Shown here one piece after another: positions 45,743 to 54,704 of a stretch of DNA of 64,000 nt. The stretch spans positions 21,840-85,839 of the forward strand of contig JALQPE010002749.1 in the NCBI GenBank assembly GCA_030407315.1, in the 5' to 3' direction. The DNA is from Asparagopsis taxiformis (Eukaryota > Rhodophyta > Florideophyceae > Bonnemaisoniales > Bonnemaisoniaceae). Position 1 is the stretch's first letter. Every line of letters starts with the position of its first letter. The notes beneath the pieces are model-generated. The model did not search any database and had not been told where the DNA came from. It saw nothing but the letters and a program-made list of their open reading frames with translations. The position numbers and the translations under genes are program-made.

Positions 45743-46372
45743 CTCGGAAATGGACGCGGACGTCCACAACCTCTAGTACACCTAGTATTACTAGGCGGAC
45801 GTCCATGTTCTCCAGTATTTTTGGATGTCCGCCTAGAGCCGGACACCCATGTGGTCCAGTACGTCTAGTATTACTAGGACGACATTCATTGTTTCTAGTA
45901 CCACGGATGTCCCCCTCGGGATGGACTTCCACCAAGTCTATGTCAACCTAGGACGGGCGCCGGTTCAGAAATTCAAAAATTTCGACCCCAGAAATTTCTG
46001 CCGCCGTGCTCGACATGGATGTCCGCATCCATCACGGCGACCACTCTATTTTTCCTTGTCGGTCGACTCCAATTTCGTCTTCAATTTTTTCATCCTCTCG
46101 CTCACACCCCCTTCCAGTTGGTGCTCACCTCCCCCGTACTGTACCTCAAACACCCCCAATACCACTCTAGCACGCATTTTTAGCTACCTATCCCCGCTTC
46201 CACGGTGCACACCTCCATTCCATACCTACTTTTCTGCTGTACCGTACAGATTTCGTATAACCAGTCCTCATACTACCTCAGAATAGGGCAAAAACACCCC
46301 TATCTCCTCGACCATGCTTTCCCCCATCACCTTTGCAGCGTATTGTTCTTCAATACCCTCTCTCCTCTACCT
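45743..46372. repeat. GGACGTCC / CTAGTATTACTAGG repeat block at the truncation point of copia element 2
   Basis: Short palindromic units alternate from 45743 to about 46040: GGACGTCC or GGATGTCC occur several times, CTAGTATTACTAGG twice, and CAGAAATTTCTG once. The GGACGTCC and AGAAATTTCTG-like pieces recall the repeat family at 47.4 and 52.6 kb, so this may be a degenerate member. No gene is seen; 46040-46370 is C/T-rich. Confidence 0.45.
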
Positions 46373-47054
46373 TCAACCCCTCTCCTTCGCCCTCTCCACA
46401 AACTTCCCCTGCAGCTTACTCTTCCAAAACCTCTCATTCCCCATCCCGTACCCGACCTGCTCCACCCCTCCCTCCCTCAGCTGCTCCATGCCCCCCACGC
46501 CATCCGCATCTTCGATACCGTATACACCACCACCACCGGCCCACGCTCCCGCTCCCCCGCCGTCTCCCCAGAAACCTCCCCGCTCTGAAACACATATCAA
46601 CCCCCCACTTCGCACCCTTCCTCCCACTCCCCTCCCTCCCCAAATACAATAACCCCCTTCTTCTCCATCACATCCCCACTCACCACAGCCAGAACAGACC
46701 TTCCCGCCTCTTTCTCCTCACTTTCCTAAAAACCCCCTCCTCTCGGCGCCTTCAACCGCACCCTCATACGGTCCCACCTAAACACCTCCTCCGCCCTCAC
46801 TACCCCAACACCCCGCAGCGTCTCCCCAATCCCCGTAATATGCTTGTCGGCACTCCTCTCCGAATCACACTCCATTCTAAACCCGCACTCCGTACATTTC
46901 CACCTCCCTCTGTACCATCCCAAGATTGCATCCCTCCAGAGAACACATCCTCATACCACAGAAGAATTTTCTTCCTCTCATACCTCATCCTTGAAACCTC
47001 CATCAGCTCCATGTAAATTTCGATGTAAATATTTTCTCTACTATGCAATCTCAA
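46373..47054 (-). pseudogene. Degenerate minus-strand gene with a CxxC segment
   Basis: The minus strand reads coherently in pieces: YMELMEVSRMRYERKKILLW then YEDVFSGGMQSWDGTE (47054-46900), and in the next frame RWKCTECGFRMECDSERSAD, ITGIGETLRGVGVVRAEEVF and RWDRMRVRLKAP (46910-46730). The change falls in a G-rich run near 46908. Further broken pieces continue to about 46373 (for example GYGMGNERFWKSKLQGKF). A small zinc-binding CxxC...C is possible. I do not recognise a family. The Pro-rich plus-strand frame over the same DNA is its shadow. Confidence 0.4.
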
Positions 47055-47379
47055 ACATGTATGAACGTATGCCTTTCCGCTTTGTCAACCCTGAATATTG
47101 GTACTCATGTATTCATAAAATAGGGCCACCCACATCCCTATCCCGTTCTGCAAGCATTACAAACCACTAGACGCATACTCCACAACTATACAACAAACAC
47201 TACTCGCTATTTCAGACGACGCCGTACACAAGTAGCGTAGTCTCAACCTTCCGTGCAACCTTCCCTGATGCGTACAAGTGCGAAACACGTCTAGACTACT
47301 ACTACTACGATATAGTATATCAGAAGTGACTGCGGGAATTTTCGGCACAGGGGATGCTGGGCCACCAAATTGATTTTTC

Positions 47380-47912
47380 GGAAATTTTAGAATTTCTGGG
47401 CTGGCCAGCAATGCAATCGAGCTTGACATCCACCGGACGTCCATTTCAGGTTGGTCGTGAGAGAGCGGGGCGGGACCATGATGGAACAAGGACCAAGACC
47501 TGTCCCTGACGTGTTTTAGCCTGAAATCGACCCTTCGTGAGACGCGATTTTGGCTTACAGTTGGTGCTTATAGAAGCCAGTGATAGCCCTGATCGGGGCG
47601 GCGGCCGGTTTCGGCTTACAGTTGGTGCTTACAGACGCCAGTGATAGCCCCCGATCGGGGCTGCGGCCGGTTCCTGGGGCCGTTGTGGCCAAATTAGACA
47701 CCCTGATTAGAATTAAAATTTGGGCTATTCTCAAAAACATGCACATGTGAACATGTTTTTGAGATGGGGGTGTGCCGTACGGCACAATCGACCGCCCAAA
47801 TCGATGTTTTTTGCAATTTTTTTCTGCCCGAAATTTTAGAATTTCTGGGCTGGCCAGCAGTGCAATCGAGCTGGACATCCACCGGACGTCCATTTCAGGT
47901 TGATCGTGTATC
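47380..47912 (+). repeat. Palindromic repeat family, copy 1
   Basis: It contains two direct half-repeats (about 47383-47455 and 47830-47905: GAAATTTTAGAATTTCTGGG, then CCGGACGTCCATTTCAGGTT). Between them are a 61-bp tandem duplication (47552-47612, 47613-47674) and a core of hairpin plus palindrome. The hairpin (47730-47763) has 12-bp arms CTCAAAAACATG/CATGTTTTTGAG; the 14-bp palindrome GTGCCGTACGGCAC is at 47772-47785. It lies just downstream of the ParB-oxygenase gene. Confidence 0.85.
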
Positions 47913-48176
47913 GTGCACGTCCACCCATTACCAGAAGCAAGTAGGCGATGAAGCACGTATAAACCCAATTGTTCTGCTATTTCTAGCATAGACCATCGAG
48001 TCTAGAGATGTGAGGGAATCGTCCTGGAAATCATGCTCCAACCCACGAGGGAATGGACAATCTAGTTTAAAAGCATGGAACGGAAGTGCATTATAGTAGC
48101 TTCATAGATTGGAAGTGATAAAGGAGATGATTATATTCTCGATAATTGTTTGCTAAAGTAGTTGTTGTTAAGATAT

Positions 48177-51100
48177 CTAGCCGTCGGAAAATTGTTCTTC
48201 CTCTTCGTCCTCACTATAATAGTGAACTAGATATCCAGGTTCTCCCGGCAGAAGAGGCACTACCGGGGCCCCACTCGGTGTGTGCATTATATCCTTGCGA
48301 GGTTCTGTCGTCTTCATCCGCATCATTCCGAGCTGCCCTGTCTTCGGCCTACGATCTTTCTTGACCGGGATGGGAACAACTGTCTTGTGGCGAACATTGA
48401 CAGGTGCCGGTTGACTTTGCCTTGCAGACCGGCGCGGAGCATTGGCGATTACTTCTTCTTCGAATCCCAACCGCCTGATGAAACCAAACGAAACATTGTC
48501 GGGAATCGGATACGACGCATTCCTGAAATACGTGTGATACCTCGTTGTCGTGTGTGACACAAATCTGTCGACATGCCCTGCCCCGGCATGTTGTACATGG
48601 CCGTGACCGATGAAGACTGAACGTGGCGGAACGATTACCTTCTTCAGCTTCATCGTCTTGGCGTACATATCTAATTCCAGCGCTTTGGAAAAGAAGTATT
48701 TGTGGGACCCTGGACACACCCAGATAGGGAATGGGTCATCTCCGTTGGCAATAACAAAGTAACCCGGAAGTTGATCTTTGCGGTCGCGAGGAGGAACAGG
48801 GAAATCATTGTGTGGGACCTGCCGAGGACACCCCTTTCCCGTTATCAAAAACCGTCCCCCAGATGCCGGCATGACAAGTTTTTCTCCCGGTAAACCGCAC
48901 TCCTCCAGCCCTATCAGCCGGACAAGGATTCCCAACCACACATCCAGCAGAGCTCGCCGCGTCACAAACTTGAACCGGTCGATATGCGTCTCATCGTTCT
49001 CAGCATAGTCAACCAGGCAGTGGCGCGTAGACGTGAAGCGAGCCCTCCCCTCATTCCGGTTCTTCTCATCTGTTTCATCGTCCCCTGTATTGACAATGGG
49101 ACTCCACAGCTGCCGGTTTCCAGGGTCCTTGTGCACCTCCTCACCCTCCCACGTTCCCAAAAAGTACCCAAACAATTCCTGGTTAGGAATTTCTTCCATG
49201 AGACCCAAGTCAAATGGGAACTTGTCCGACGCATCGAGGTAGCTTACATCCGCGAAATTGTGCATCACCGTATACCCTCGCTCGTTGATTTCCGTTCGGC
49301 AATTGTGGAAGTACGCCATACCAGTGCCGGCCTCATACGAATCCTTCCAGCTTGTAGACATTCGCGCAACCTGGGCGAAGTCCAGCCTCGAGGTTAGAAA
49401 CGTCGATGTAGGCTCACACATCGCCTTGGCAGCCATCTTCCACGCTGCGAAAAACATCGGATAGATGGTGTCGATCTCCAAAACAAGATGACGAGCCCGA
49501 TGTTGTTCCGGAATATGCAGCCCCTCAAACACAGGGTCCATCGCCACTTGCTTCAAATACCTCACCTCTCTGCCCTCCTCATCGATTTCCACACTCTCCA
49601 ATAACAACCTGAGCTCAATCGGGGGCAGACAGCCAACCCTCACCGATGCGATGACGTCCGCGGGACGCTGCGCCAGATGATGCCCTTCGGCTCGGTCTTT
49701 GGCTTGGAAATCGTCAGGAAGAGACGGCATACGGTCGTCGAACAGGAGGTCGTCTTCAGAAGGGGAGTCACGAACGATGTAACCGTCTTCATCGACTTCC
49801 ACTCCTTCCGGAACAGTGAGTGTAATTGTCACTTCGCGGACCCCCTTGCTTTTGACATGGCCCTCATCTGCACTGTTGTTTTCTTCCTCGTCCGAAACGT
49901 TACGGACAGATTCTTGGTTGGAGGGAGTCGCGCGAGCACCTTGCTTATCTTGGGGGACAATCTCAACGGCAGAATCGGGGGAACGGGCGGAGTCTTCGTC
50001 AACCTCATCACCGGAAGCAGTGGCTTGTTGTTGATCGGTGGGTTTATCAACAACGGCCTGCTCTTCTTCCCCGGCGGATTGTTGTACCACAACCGGCTCT
50101 TCTTCCTCGAGGCGTGTGCTCCCCGTCGAGCGAAGTCGCTGTGAACGGCGGCGGATGCCATGCGGAGCAGGCTCATGTTCGACATTCCGCTGCTTCTTGT
50201 GAGTGAGTCTCACATTGGCAGCAGAAGGGCGGCGTTTGCGTCGAGCCTTAGTCTTCTTCTTCAATGTCGGATTGAAAAACTCTTTCAAGTTCGTTTCCAA
50301 ATCCTGTAAACGCGTGGTTCTCCGTCGCATTCGAACCTCACTGCTCCGGTCGTCCCCTCTATACATTGCAATGGCATTGGTGAGATGCCATTGCAACTCC
50401 TTCGGCTGCTTAACCGACCCAATTGCCATCTCTGTGCTCAGAAATGACTTGCGCATAATACTCTTTGGGCGCCCATACGCAGCGTACAGAGAATTTGCTA
50501 TTGCAGTCACGCGACGGACGTATGTATAAAAGTCGTTCACGTCAAAGCGTCCATCCGGACGTCCACCATGAGCAGGGTTCAAGTACTCCGAAAGACCACG
50601 CAAGACGAAGACAAAGTTTTCTTCCAGCAACTCGCGCACTATCTTGTGGTCCAGGTGCGTTATCCCAATCTCGTTGCGGCGCTCGGAATTGTTCAGCTCA
50701 CGCAACACTTCGTCGAGAACAGGATGCTTCAGCGTTGCTATAGCCAAACGCGTCCACCGCCGGGCCGTGTTCGTTGAATTCATCATCCCCATGAACTGCG
50801 CCTCGAACAATGTTCGGATGACATCAGACTCACGCAAGTCGCCAGCGTTTTCCACGTTATTTGCAACAGCAATCGTTCGGATGAACTGCTGGATGGACGA
50901 CAAGATTCGAACCAGGGAGCGCTCCGTCAGTTGCGTCCCAGTCGTATGGTTCGACTCTGCACTCTTGTGGATGATCTCATGAGGCTGAAGATCACTGTCG
51001 TCCTTGCGGCGAAGGTAGTACACATCCAGAGGCTGAGTAACCCAGCGCAAGCGGTTTGCCTCCTGTGGCAGCTTGGTTCTGTGCATACGGGTGAGGCGCG

Positions 51101-52118
51101 TGAAGTCATCCGCAATGCTATGCATAGCATTGAGACGATGCAGTCCGTCGATCACGGTCACGTTCGCATTGGCATGGAATTTGCCATTCTGGAACAGACG
51201 CGTGTCGGCGGACAGATGCGTGTTCTGCGACCTCAGCACCGTCACAGTGATACGCGAAGAGCTCACATACCCCACAGCCAACATATTGTTGCGCAGGTCC
51301 TCCACGTGGTCTTCTTTCACATCCCGAAGGGTCACGGCCGGTTCCACTAGCTGCCTCACCAACACAGTCGCTCCTTCTCCGACGTAATCCGACGTCACAA
51401 ACTTGGGCACCGTAATTTGCGTCCCCTGCTGCTCACGAATGCTTTCCGCCACCTCCGGTTCGTCGTCCACCTCGGTTACGTCCTGCGTAGTAGCTTCGGT
51501 GACGTTGGAGCGAGCAGGGTGCTTCGTGCCTCCACTGGAGGCTCTGGCAGAGCGAGCAGGGCGCTTCGTGCCTCCCGAAACCGGGACGGAGCGTGCTGGA
51601 TGCTTCGTACCCCCCGAACCAGTGATTTCGCCTGCTGGACCGGTACTGGGCATCCGTCCCGAGCTGGCCTGGTTCGTCGCTGCGTTGAAGTTTGACGCTG
51701 CAGCAGGGGTACGAATGTCGCTAGGGCCATCCTCCGCAGCGGGGCGCATCATCCGAGTATCCCAAGGGTAAAACGCCGCGGCGTATGCTCCACCCATCGT
51801 CTCCGGCGGTCCCTCGGCGCCATCAAACATGTACGGGAACGGGAGGTCCTTGAACTTGTCCTTAGTCGCAATGTTGCGCACGACGATATAGTCCGCCTCG
51901 TCGGTTTCCGGCAGCTTGTGGTTGTGCAGCGTGCGCGGAAGGCCAACATCGCCACCAGCAGTGCTCACCGAAGCCGTCCCAATATGCACAGCCGCACCGT
52001 CCACGTCCGCAAACAAATTGACATCGACGCCGCGCTTGAGTCCGCGCGACTCCGCTGACGCGCTCACTTGATTGCCGCAAACCGTTGAAAACAAACTGCT
52101 GAAATGCGTATCCGCCAT
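48177..52118 (-). CDS. ParB-like domain fused to a PHYH-type 2-oxoglutarate/Fe(II) oxygenase
   Basis: 1313 aa, intact. I chose the ATG at 52118 (MADTHFSSLF); the frame is open further but upstream residues look like leader. Residues 167-204 hold three basic SGGTKxPARS repeats. Residues ~236-345 resemble a ParB/sulfiredoxin-fold domain with VTVIDGLHRLNAM (DGxHR at 324-328); a helical region follows to ~600. A basic patch (KKKTKARRKRR) may be a nuclear-localisation or DNA-binding signal, followed by an acidic linker (~665-755). The C-terminal oxygenase domain (~860-1215) has HND (His1103, Asp1105), PGSHKYF, distal VQH (His1177) and Arg1193 in RYHTYF, fitting a metal site plus 2-oxoglutarate binding. 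An acidic tail ends the protein. Substrate is unknown; a nucleic-acid or histone-tail oxidation role is inference from the ParB-like part and the neighbouring methyltransferase. It is flanked by direct copies of the palindromic repeat. Confidence 0.8.
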   Translation of the reverse strand: MADTHFSSLFSTVCGNQVSASAESRGLKRGVDVNLFADVDGAAVHIGTASVSTAGGDVGLPRTLHNHKLPETDEADYIVVRNIATKDKFKDLPFPYMFDGAEGPPETMGGAYAAAFYPWDTRMMRPAAEDGPSDIRTPAAASNFNAATNQASSGRMPSTGPAGEITGSGGTKHPARSVPVSGGTKRPARSARASSGGTKHPARSNVTEATTQDVTEVDDEPEVAESIREQQGTQITVPKFVTSDYVGEGATVLVRQLVEPAVTLRDVKEDHVEDLRNNMLAVGYVSSSRITVTVLRSQNTHLSADTRLFQNGKFHANANVTVIDGLHRLNAMHSIADDFTRLTRMHRTKLPQEANRLRWVTQPLDVYYLRRKDDSDLQPHEIIHKSAESNHTTGTQLTERSLVRILSSIQQFIRTIAVANNVENAGDLRESDVIRTLFEAQFMGMMNSTNTARRWTRLAIATLKHPVLDEVLRELNNSERRNEIGITHLDHKIVRELLEENFVFVLRGLSEYLNPAHGGRPDGRFDVNDFYTYVRRVTAIANSLYAAYGRPKSIMRKSFLSTEMAIGSVKQPKELQWHLTNAIAMYRGDDRSSEVRMRRRTTRLQDLETNLKEFFNPTLKKKTKARRKRRPSAANVRLTHKKQRNVEHEPAPHGIRRRSQRLRSTGSTRLEEEEPVVVQQSAGEEEQAVVDKPTDQQQATASGDEVDEDSARSPDSAVEIVPQDKQGARATPSNQESVRNVSDEEENNSADEGHVKSKGVREVTITLTVPEGVEVDEDGYIVRDSPSEDDLLFDDRMPSLPDDFQAKDRAEGHHLAQRPADVIASVRVGCLPPIELRLLLESVEIDEEGREVRYLKQVAMDPVFEGLHIPEQHRARHLVLEIDTIYPMFFAAWKMAAKAMCEPTSTFLTSRLDFAQVARMSTSWKDSYEAGTGMAYFHNCRTEINERGYTVMHNFADVSYLDASDKFPFDLGLMEEIPNQELFGYFLGTWEGEEVHKDPGNRQLWSPIVNTGDDETDEKNRNEGRARFTSTRHCLVDYAENDETHIDRFKFVTRRALLDVWLGILVRLIGLEECGLPGEKLVMPASGGRFLITGKGCPRQVPHNDFPVPPRDRKDQLPGYFVIANGDDPFPIWVCPGSHKYFFSKALELDMYAKTMKLKKVIVPPRSVFIGHGHVQHAGAGHVDRFVSHTTTRYHTYFRNASYPIPDNVSFGFIRRLGFEEEVIANAPRRSARQSQPAPVNVRHKTVVPIPVKKDRRPKTGQLGMMRMKTTEPRKDIMHTPSGAPVVPLLPGEPGYLVHYYSEDEEEEQFSDG

Positions 52119-52384
52119 GGTTGTTGAGTTGGAAAGGAAAAGAGATGGTTGACGTTGACGTATTGGAGTGATGTGGATGGTATGTTTCACGTTGCGTTGA
52201 AGAATGGTCGTGAACGCCAATCGCTGGAAATAATAACACAATAGAACCGAAATTTTGTTAGGTACACACCTATCGTGACCGCTGGAATGCAAGAGAGGCA
52301 ATCGAGATGTGAGTGTCCGTTCGGAACGGGCCCGAGTCGGGCTCTCGAAACCTGACGAGGTGGCGTGAAGCAGGCAGTGTCCTT
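52119..52384. promoter_or_regulatory. Upstream region of the ParB-oxygenase gene
   Basis: About 265 bp between the ATG (52118, minus strand) and the palindromic repeat copy 2. The minus strand here is C/T- and A-rich with a leader-like stretch. No clear TATA box is seen. Confidence 0.3.
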
Positions 52385-52850
52385 GATGTGTAATGTGTTA
52401 AAATTACAGCTGTCAAGCTAGACGGCTTTTGGGGCGGCTGCGAGCACCCCTTTATCCGGGGGACACCCTGATTTGAGTTGAAATTTGGGCTATTCTCAAA
52501 AACATGCACATGTGAACATGTTTTTGAGATGGGGGTGTGCCGTACGGCACAATCGACCGCCCAAATCGATGTTTTTTGCAATTTTTTTCTGCCCGAAATT
52601 TTAGAATTTCTGGGCTGGCCAGCAATGCAATCGAGCTGGACATCCACCGGACGTCCATTTCAGGTTGGTCGTGAGAGAGTAGGGCGGGACCATGATGAAA
52701 CAAGGACCAAGACCTGTCCCTGACGTGTTGAGCCTGAAATCGACCCTTCAAAAGACGCGATTTTGGCTTACAGTTGGTGCTTACAGAAGCCAGTGATGAC
52801 CCCACTCGGGGCGGCGGCTCCGGTGCCTGGGGCCGTTGTGGCCAGATTAG
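52385..52850 (+). repeat. Palindromic repeat family, copy 2
   Basis: From about 52395 it matches, inverted, the outer edge of copy 5 (AATTACAGCTGTC, then GCGAGCACCCCT). It then has the hairpin with CTCAAAAACATG arms, GTGCCGTACGGCAC at 52537-52550, the half-repeat (GAAATTTTAGAATTTCTGGG, GGACGTCC) and a tail with TTGGCTTACAGTTGGTGC shared with copy 1. It forms the left end of a possible 6-kb element with copy 5 as right end. Confidence 0.85.
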
Positions 52851-53025
52851 ACACCTTGATTTGAATTAAAATTTGGGCTATTCTCAAAAACATGCACATG
52901 TGAACATGTTTTTGAGATGGGGGTGTGCCGTACGGCACAAACGACCCGCTGAAATCAAGGTTTTTTACAATATTTTTGCTGCCCGAAATTCTACAATTTC
53001 TGGGCTGGCCAGCAATGCAATAGCT
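52851..53025 (+). repeat. Palindromic repeat family, copy 3
   Basis: It is in direct tandem with copy 2. The hairpin is intact and GTGCCGTACGGCAC is at 52925-52938, although the sequence after it has diverged (AACGACCCGCTGAAATCAAG). It ends soon after CTGGGCTGGCCAGCAATGCA. Confidence 0.85.
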
Positions 53026-53558
53026 ATCTCCTCTAAACCGATTCTAACAAGCAGAAAGAATCCTCTCCTTCAGGACGATGCTCTCTAATTGAGTGCAATG
53101 CAATGGTCTCCCTCCAAGAGAACGACAAAGCAGCGTCTTTCCAAGACATTTTCGTACGAAAAATAATCGAAACACATATTTGACTTTAACCTAACAGCTA
53201 TCGCGAGCACCGTACTCAGCTATATTTCCTCTGTAATTTCCTTCCTCCAGCCAATCAATAGCCGCTTGGTCACAGGCTTAAAAGCCTTCCACTATCTGTC
53301 CTATCCATCGAAGAGGGTTCGATCCAGGCCTTGATGGGTGTGCAACCCGAGAAATTGAAAATGGAACATATTGCGACAGAGATGAGATGTCATTCTCTTT
53401 CGTTTACTTTTTTCTAACAAGATTCTAAACGTCTACGCAGCGGAACGAACCCAATGTCGTCCGTCCGTTTTCAGCCCGGAGAGATGTGGATGTCAGGTAA
53501 GACGCAGTGGTGATGTCGTGTTGATTCCCACAGATCCCTCCGCGAGCGAGTGATCGAG
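53026..53558. other. Unassigned sequence between repeats
   Basis: No gene, repeat or RNA is recognised. A GGTTCGATCC motif at 53316-53325 looks like a pol III B box but no tRNA cloverleaf surrounds it. Confidence 0.4.
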
Positions 53559-53970
53559 GTCCGGTTCGGATATTGTTGCCATTAACGGAGGTGGAGGAGG
53601 TGGCTACGGAGGAAGCCTGGAGAACTTCTCCGGTACTGACATCTCACATGTTGAGAACATGTGAGATGTCAGTACCCATGGATGAGAAGAAAAACATGTT
53701 CAGGTCCGGTTCGGATATTGTTGCCATTAACGGAGGCGGAGGAGGCGGCTACGGTGGAAGCCTGCAGAACATGTGACTCACATCTCGGAGATGTCAGTAT
53801 CCATGGATGAGAAGAAAAGCATGTTGAGGTGCGGTTCGGATAATCGATCCATTAACGGAGGTGGTGGTGGAGGCTATGGTGGAAGCCTGGAGAAGAATAG
53901 AATAGTCCTATACCCATGGATCACAAGAAAACGTTGTTGGGCTCCTTTTCGAAGCCCATTCGTCTCTTGA
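53559..53970 (+). pseudogene. Gly-rich repeat coding fragments
   Basis: Three diverged copies of a ~125-bp unit (about 53559-53640, 53690-53775, 53810-53895) encode MDEKKxMxRxGSD, then INGGGGGGYGGSL. Copies 2 and 3 lie in two overlapping frames (53573-53776 and 53773-53970). No start, signal sequence or domain outside the repeat is seen, so this is probably the remnant of a Gly-rich repeat protein. A perfect 21-bp-armed hairpin sits between copies 1 and 2. Confidence 0.45.
53632..53676. repeat. Perfect 21-bp inverted repeat with a 3-nt loop
   Basis: The left arm (53632-53652) starts GGTACTGACATCTCACATG and the right arm (53656-53676) is its exact reverse complement, with loop GAG. It falls where a Gly-rich repeat unit ends, and could be a hairpin made by template switching or a cruciform site. 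Confidence 0.9.
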
Positions 53971-54183
53971 ATAAATTTAGCACCCGAATCATATACGATT
54001 GCCGAGTTGACACTCCGTATGTGTCGTTGGTAGAAATAGCAGGGGTTCCACCACTCAGCTGGCGGGAAGTAGTTACTGATTGGATGAGATATGGCTTAGC
54101 TCCCGCCAAAACCGATAGCTCTGGGCTCAGGTTCTCCAAATGTGGTTATACCAATGTGTTCTGACAATGGTAGAAGACGAATA

Positions 54184-54390
54184 TCTGCATCCTGATTTGA
54201 ATTAAAATTTGGGCTATTCTCAAAAACATGCACATGTGAACATGTTTTTGAGATGGGGGTGTGCCGTACGGCACAATCGACCGCCGAAATCGATGTTTTT
54301 TGCAATATTTTTTTCTGCCCGAAATTGTAGAATTTCTGGGCTGGCCAGCAATGCATCTGAGCTGGACATCCCCACGTCCAGTGGCCGTCC
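54184..54390 (+). repeat. Palindromic repeat family, copy 4
   Basis: It begins TCCTGATTTGAATTAAAATT, has the conserved hairpin, GTGCCGTACGGCAC at 54261-54274 and the half-repeat to GCTGGACATCCCC. It is about 315 bp upstream of the methyltransferase-SET start and inverted relative to copy 5, so copies 4 and 5 could be ~200-bp terminal inverted repeats of that gene's element. Confidence 0.85.
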
Positions 54391-54704
54391 GGATGTCGCT
54401 CACCTGGTAAGCGTGAGGCACCTGTGACAACCTATGTGACTGGCGGCCTTGCAGTACAACACTCAAAGGCAGGGAATCACAATCTTTTTAAAATTTTTCT
54501 CTACCACGTATCCGTCACAACTTATTACCTACACCGGTTACGGGTTTCAAGACCTTTCCAGTGCTGTGTACCCGTATACTCTGTTCCGTTCGATATCAAC
54601 CAGTGTTCCTCACGAAAGAGTGCAAACGTCACGAGATACGTCGTCAAATTTGACTGTCTCGCCGAGCGGTCGCCATCCTGTACCGATTTTCCACTCATTC
54701 CATT

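Noticed and set aside
45743..45935. N-terminal extension of the copia element 2 frame
   Set aside because: The residues come from the flanking GGACGTCC repeat and have no counterpart in element 1; the element is truncated at about 45742.
46333..47016. Pro-rich plus-strand open frame of 227 codons
   Set aside because: Low complexity, and it is explained as the antisense of better minus-strand coding segments (WKCTECGF and neighbours).
53280..53345. GGTTCGATCC resembles the B box of a tRNA gene
   Set aside because: No A box, acceptor stem or anticodon arm can be folded around it, so no tRNA is called.
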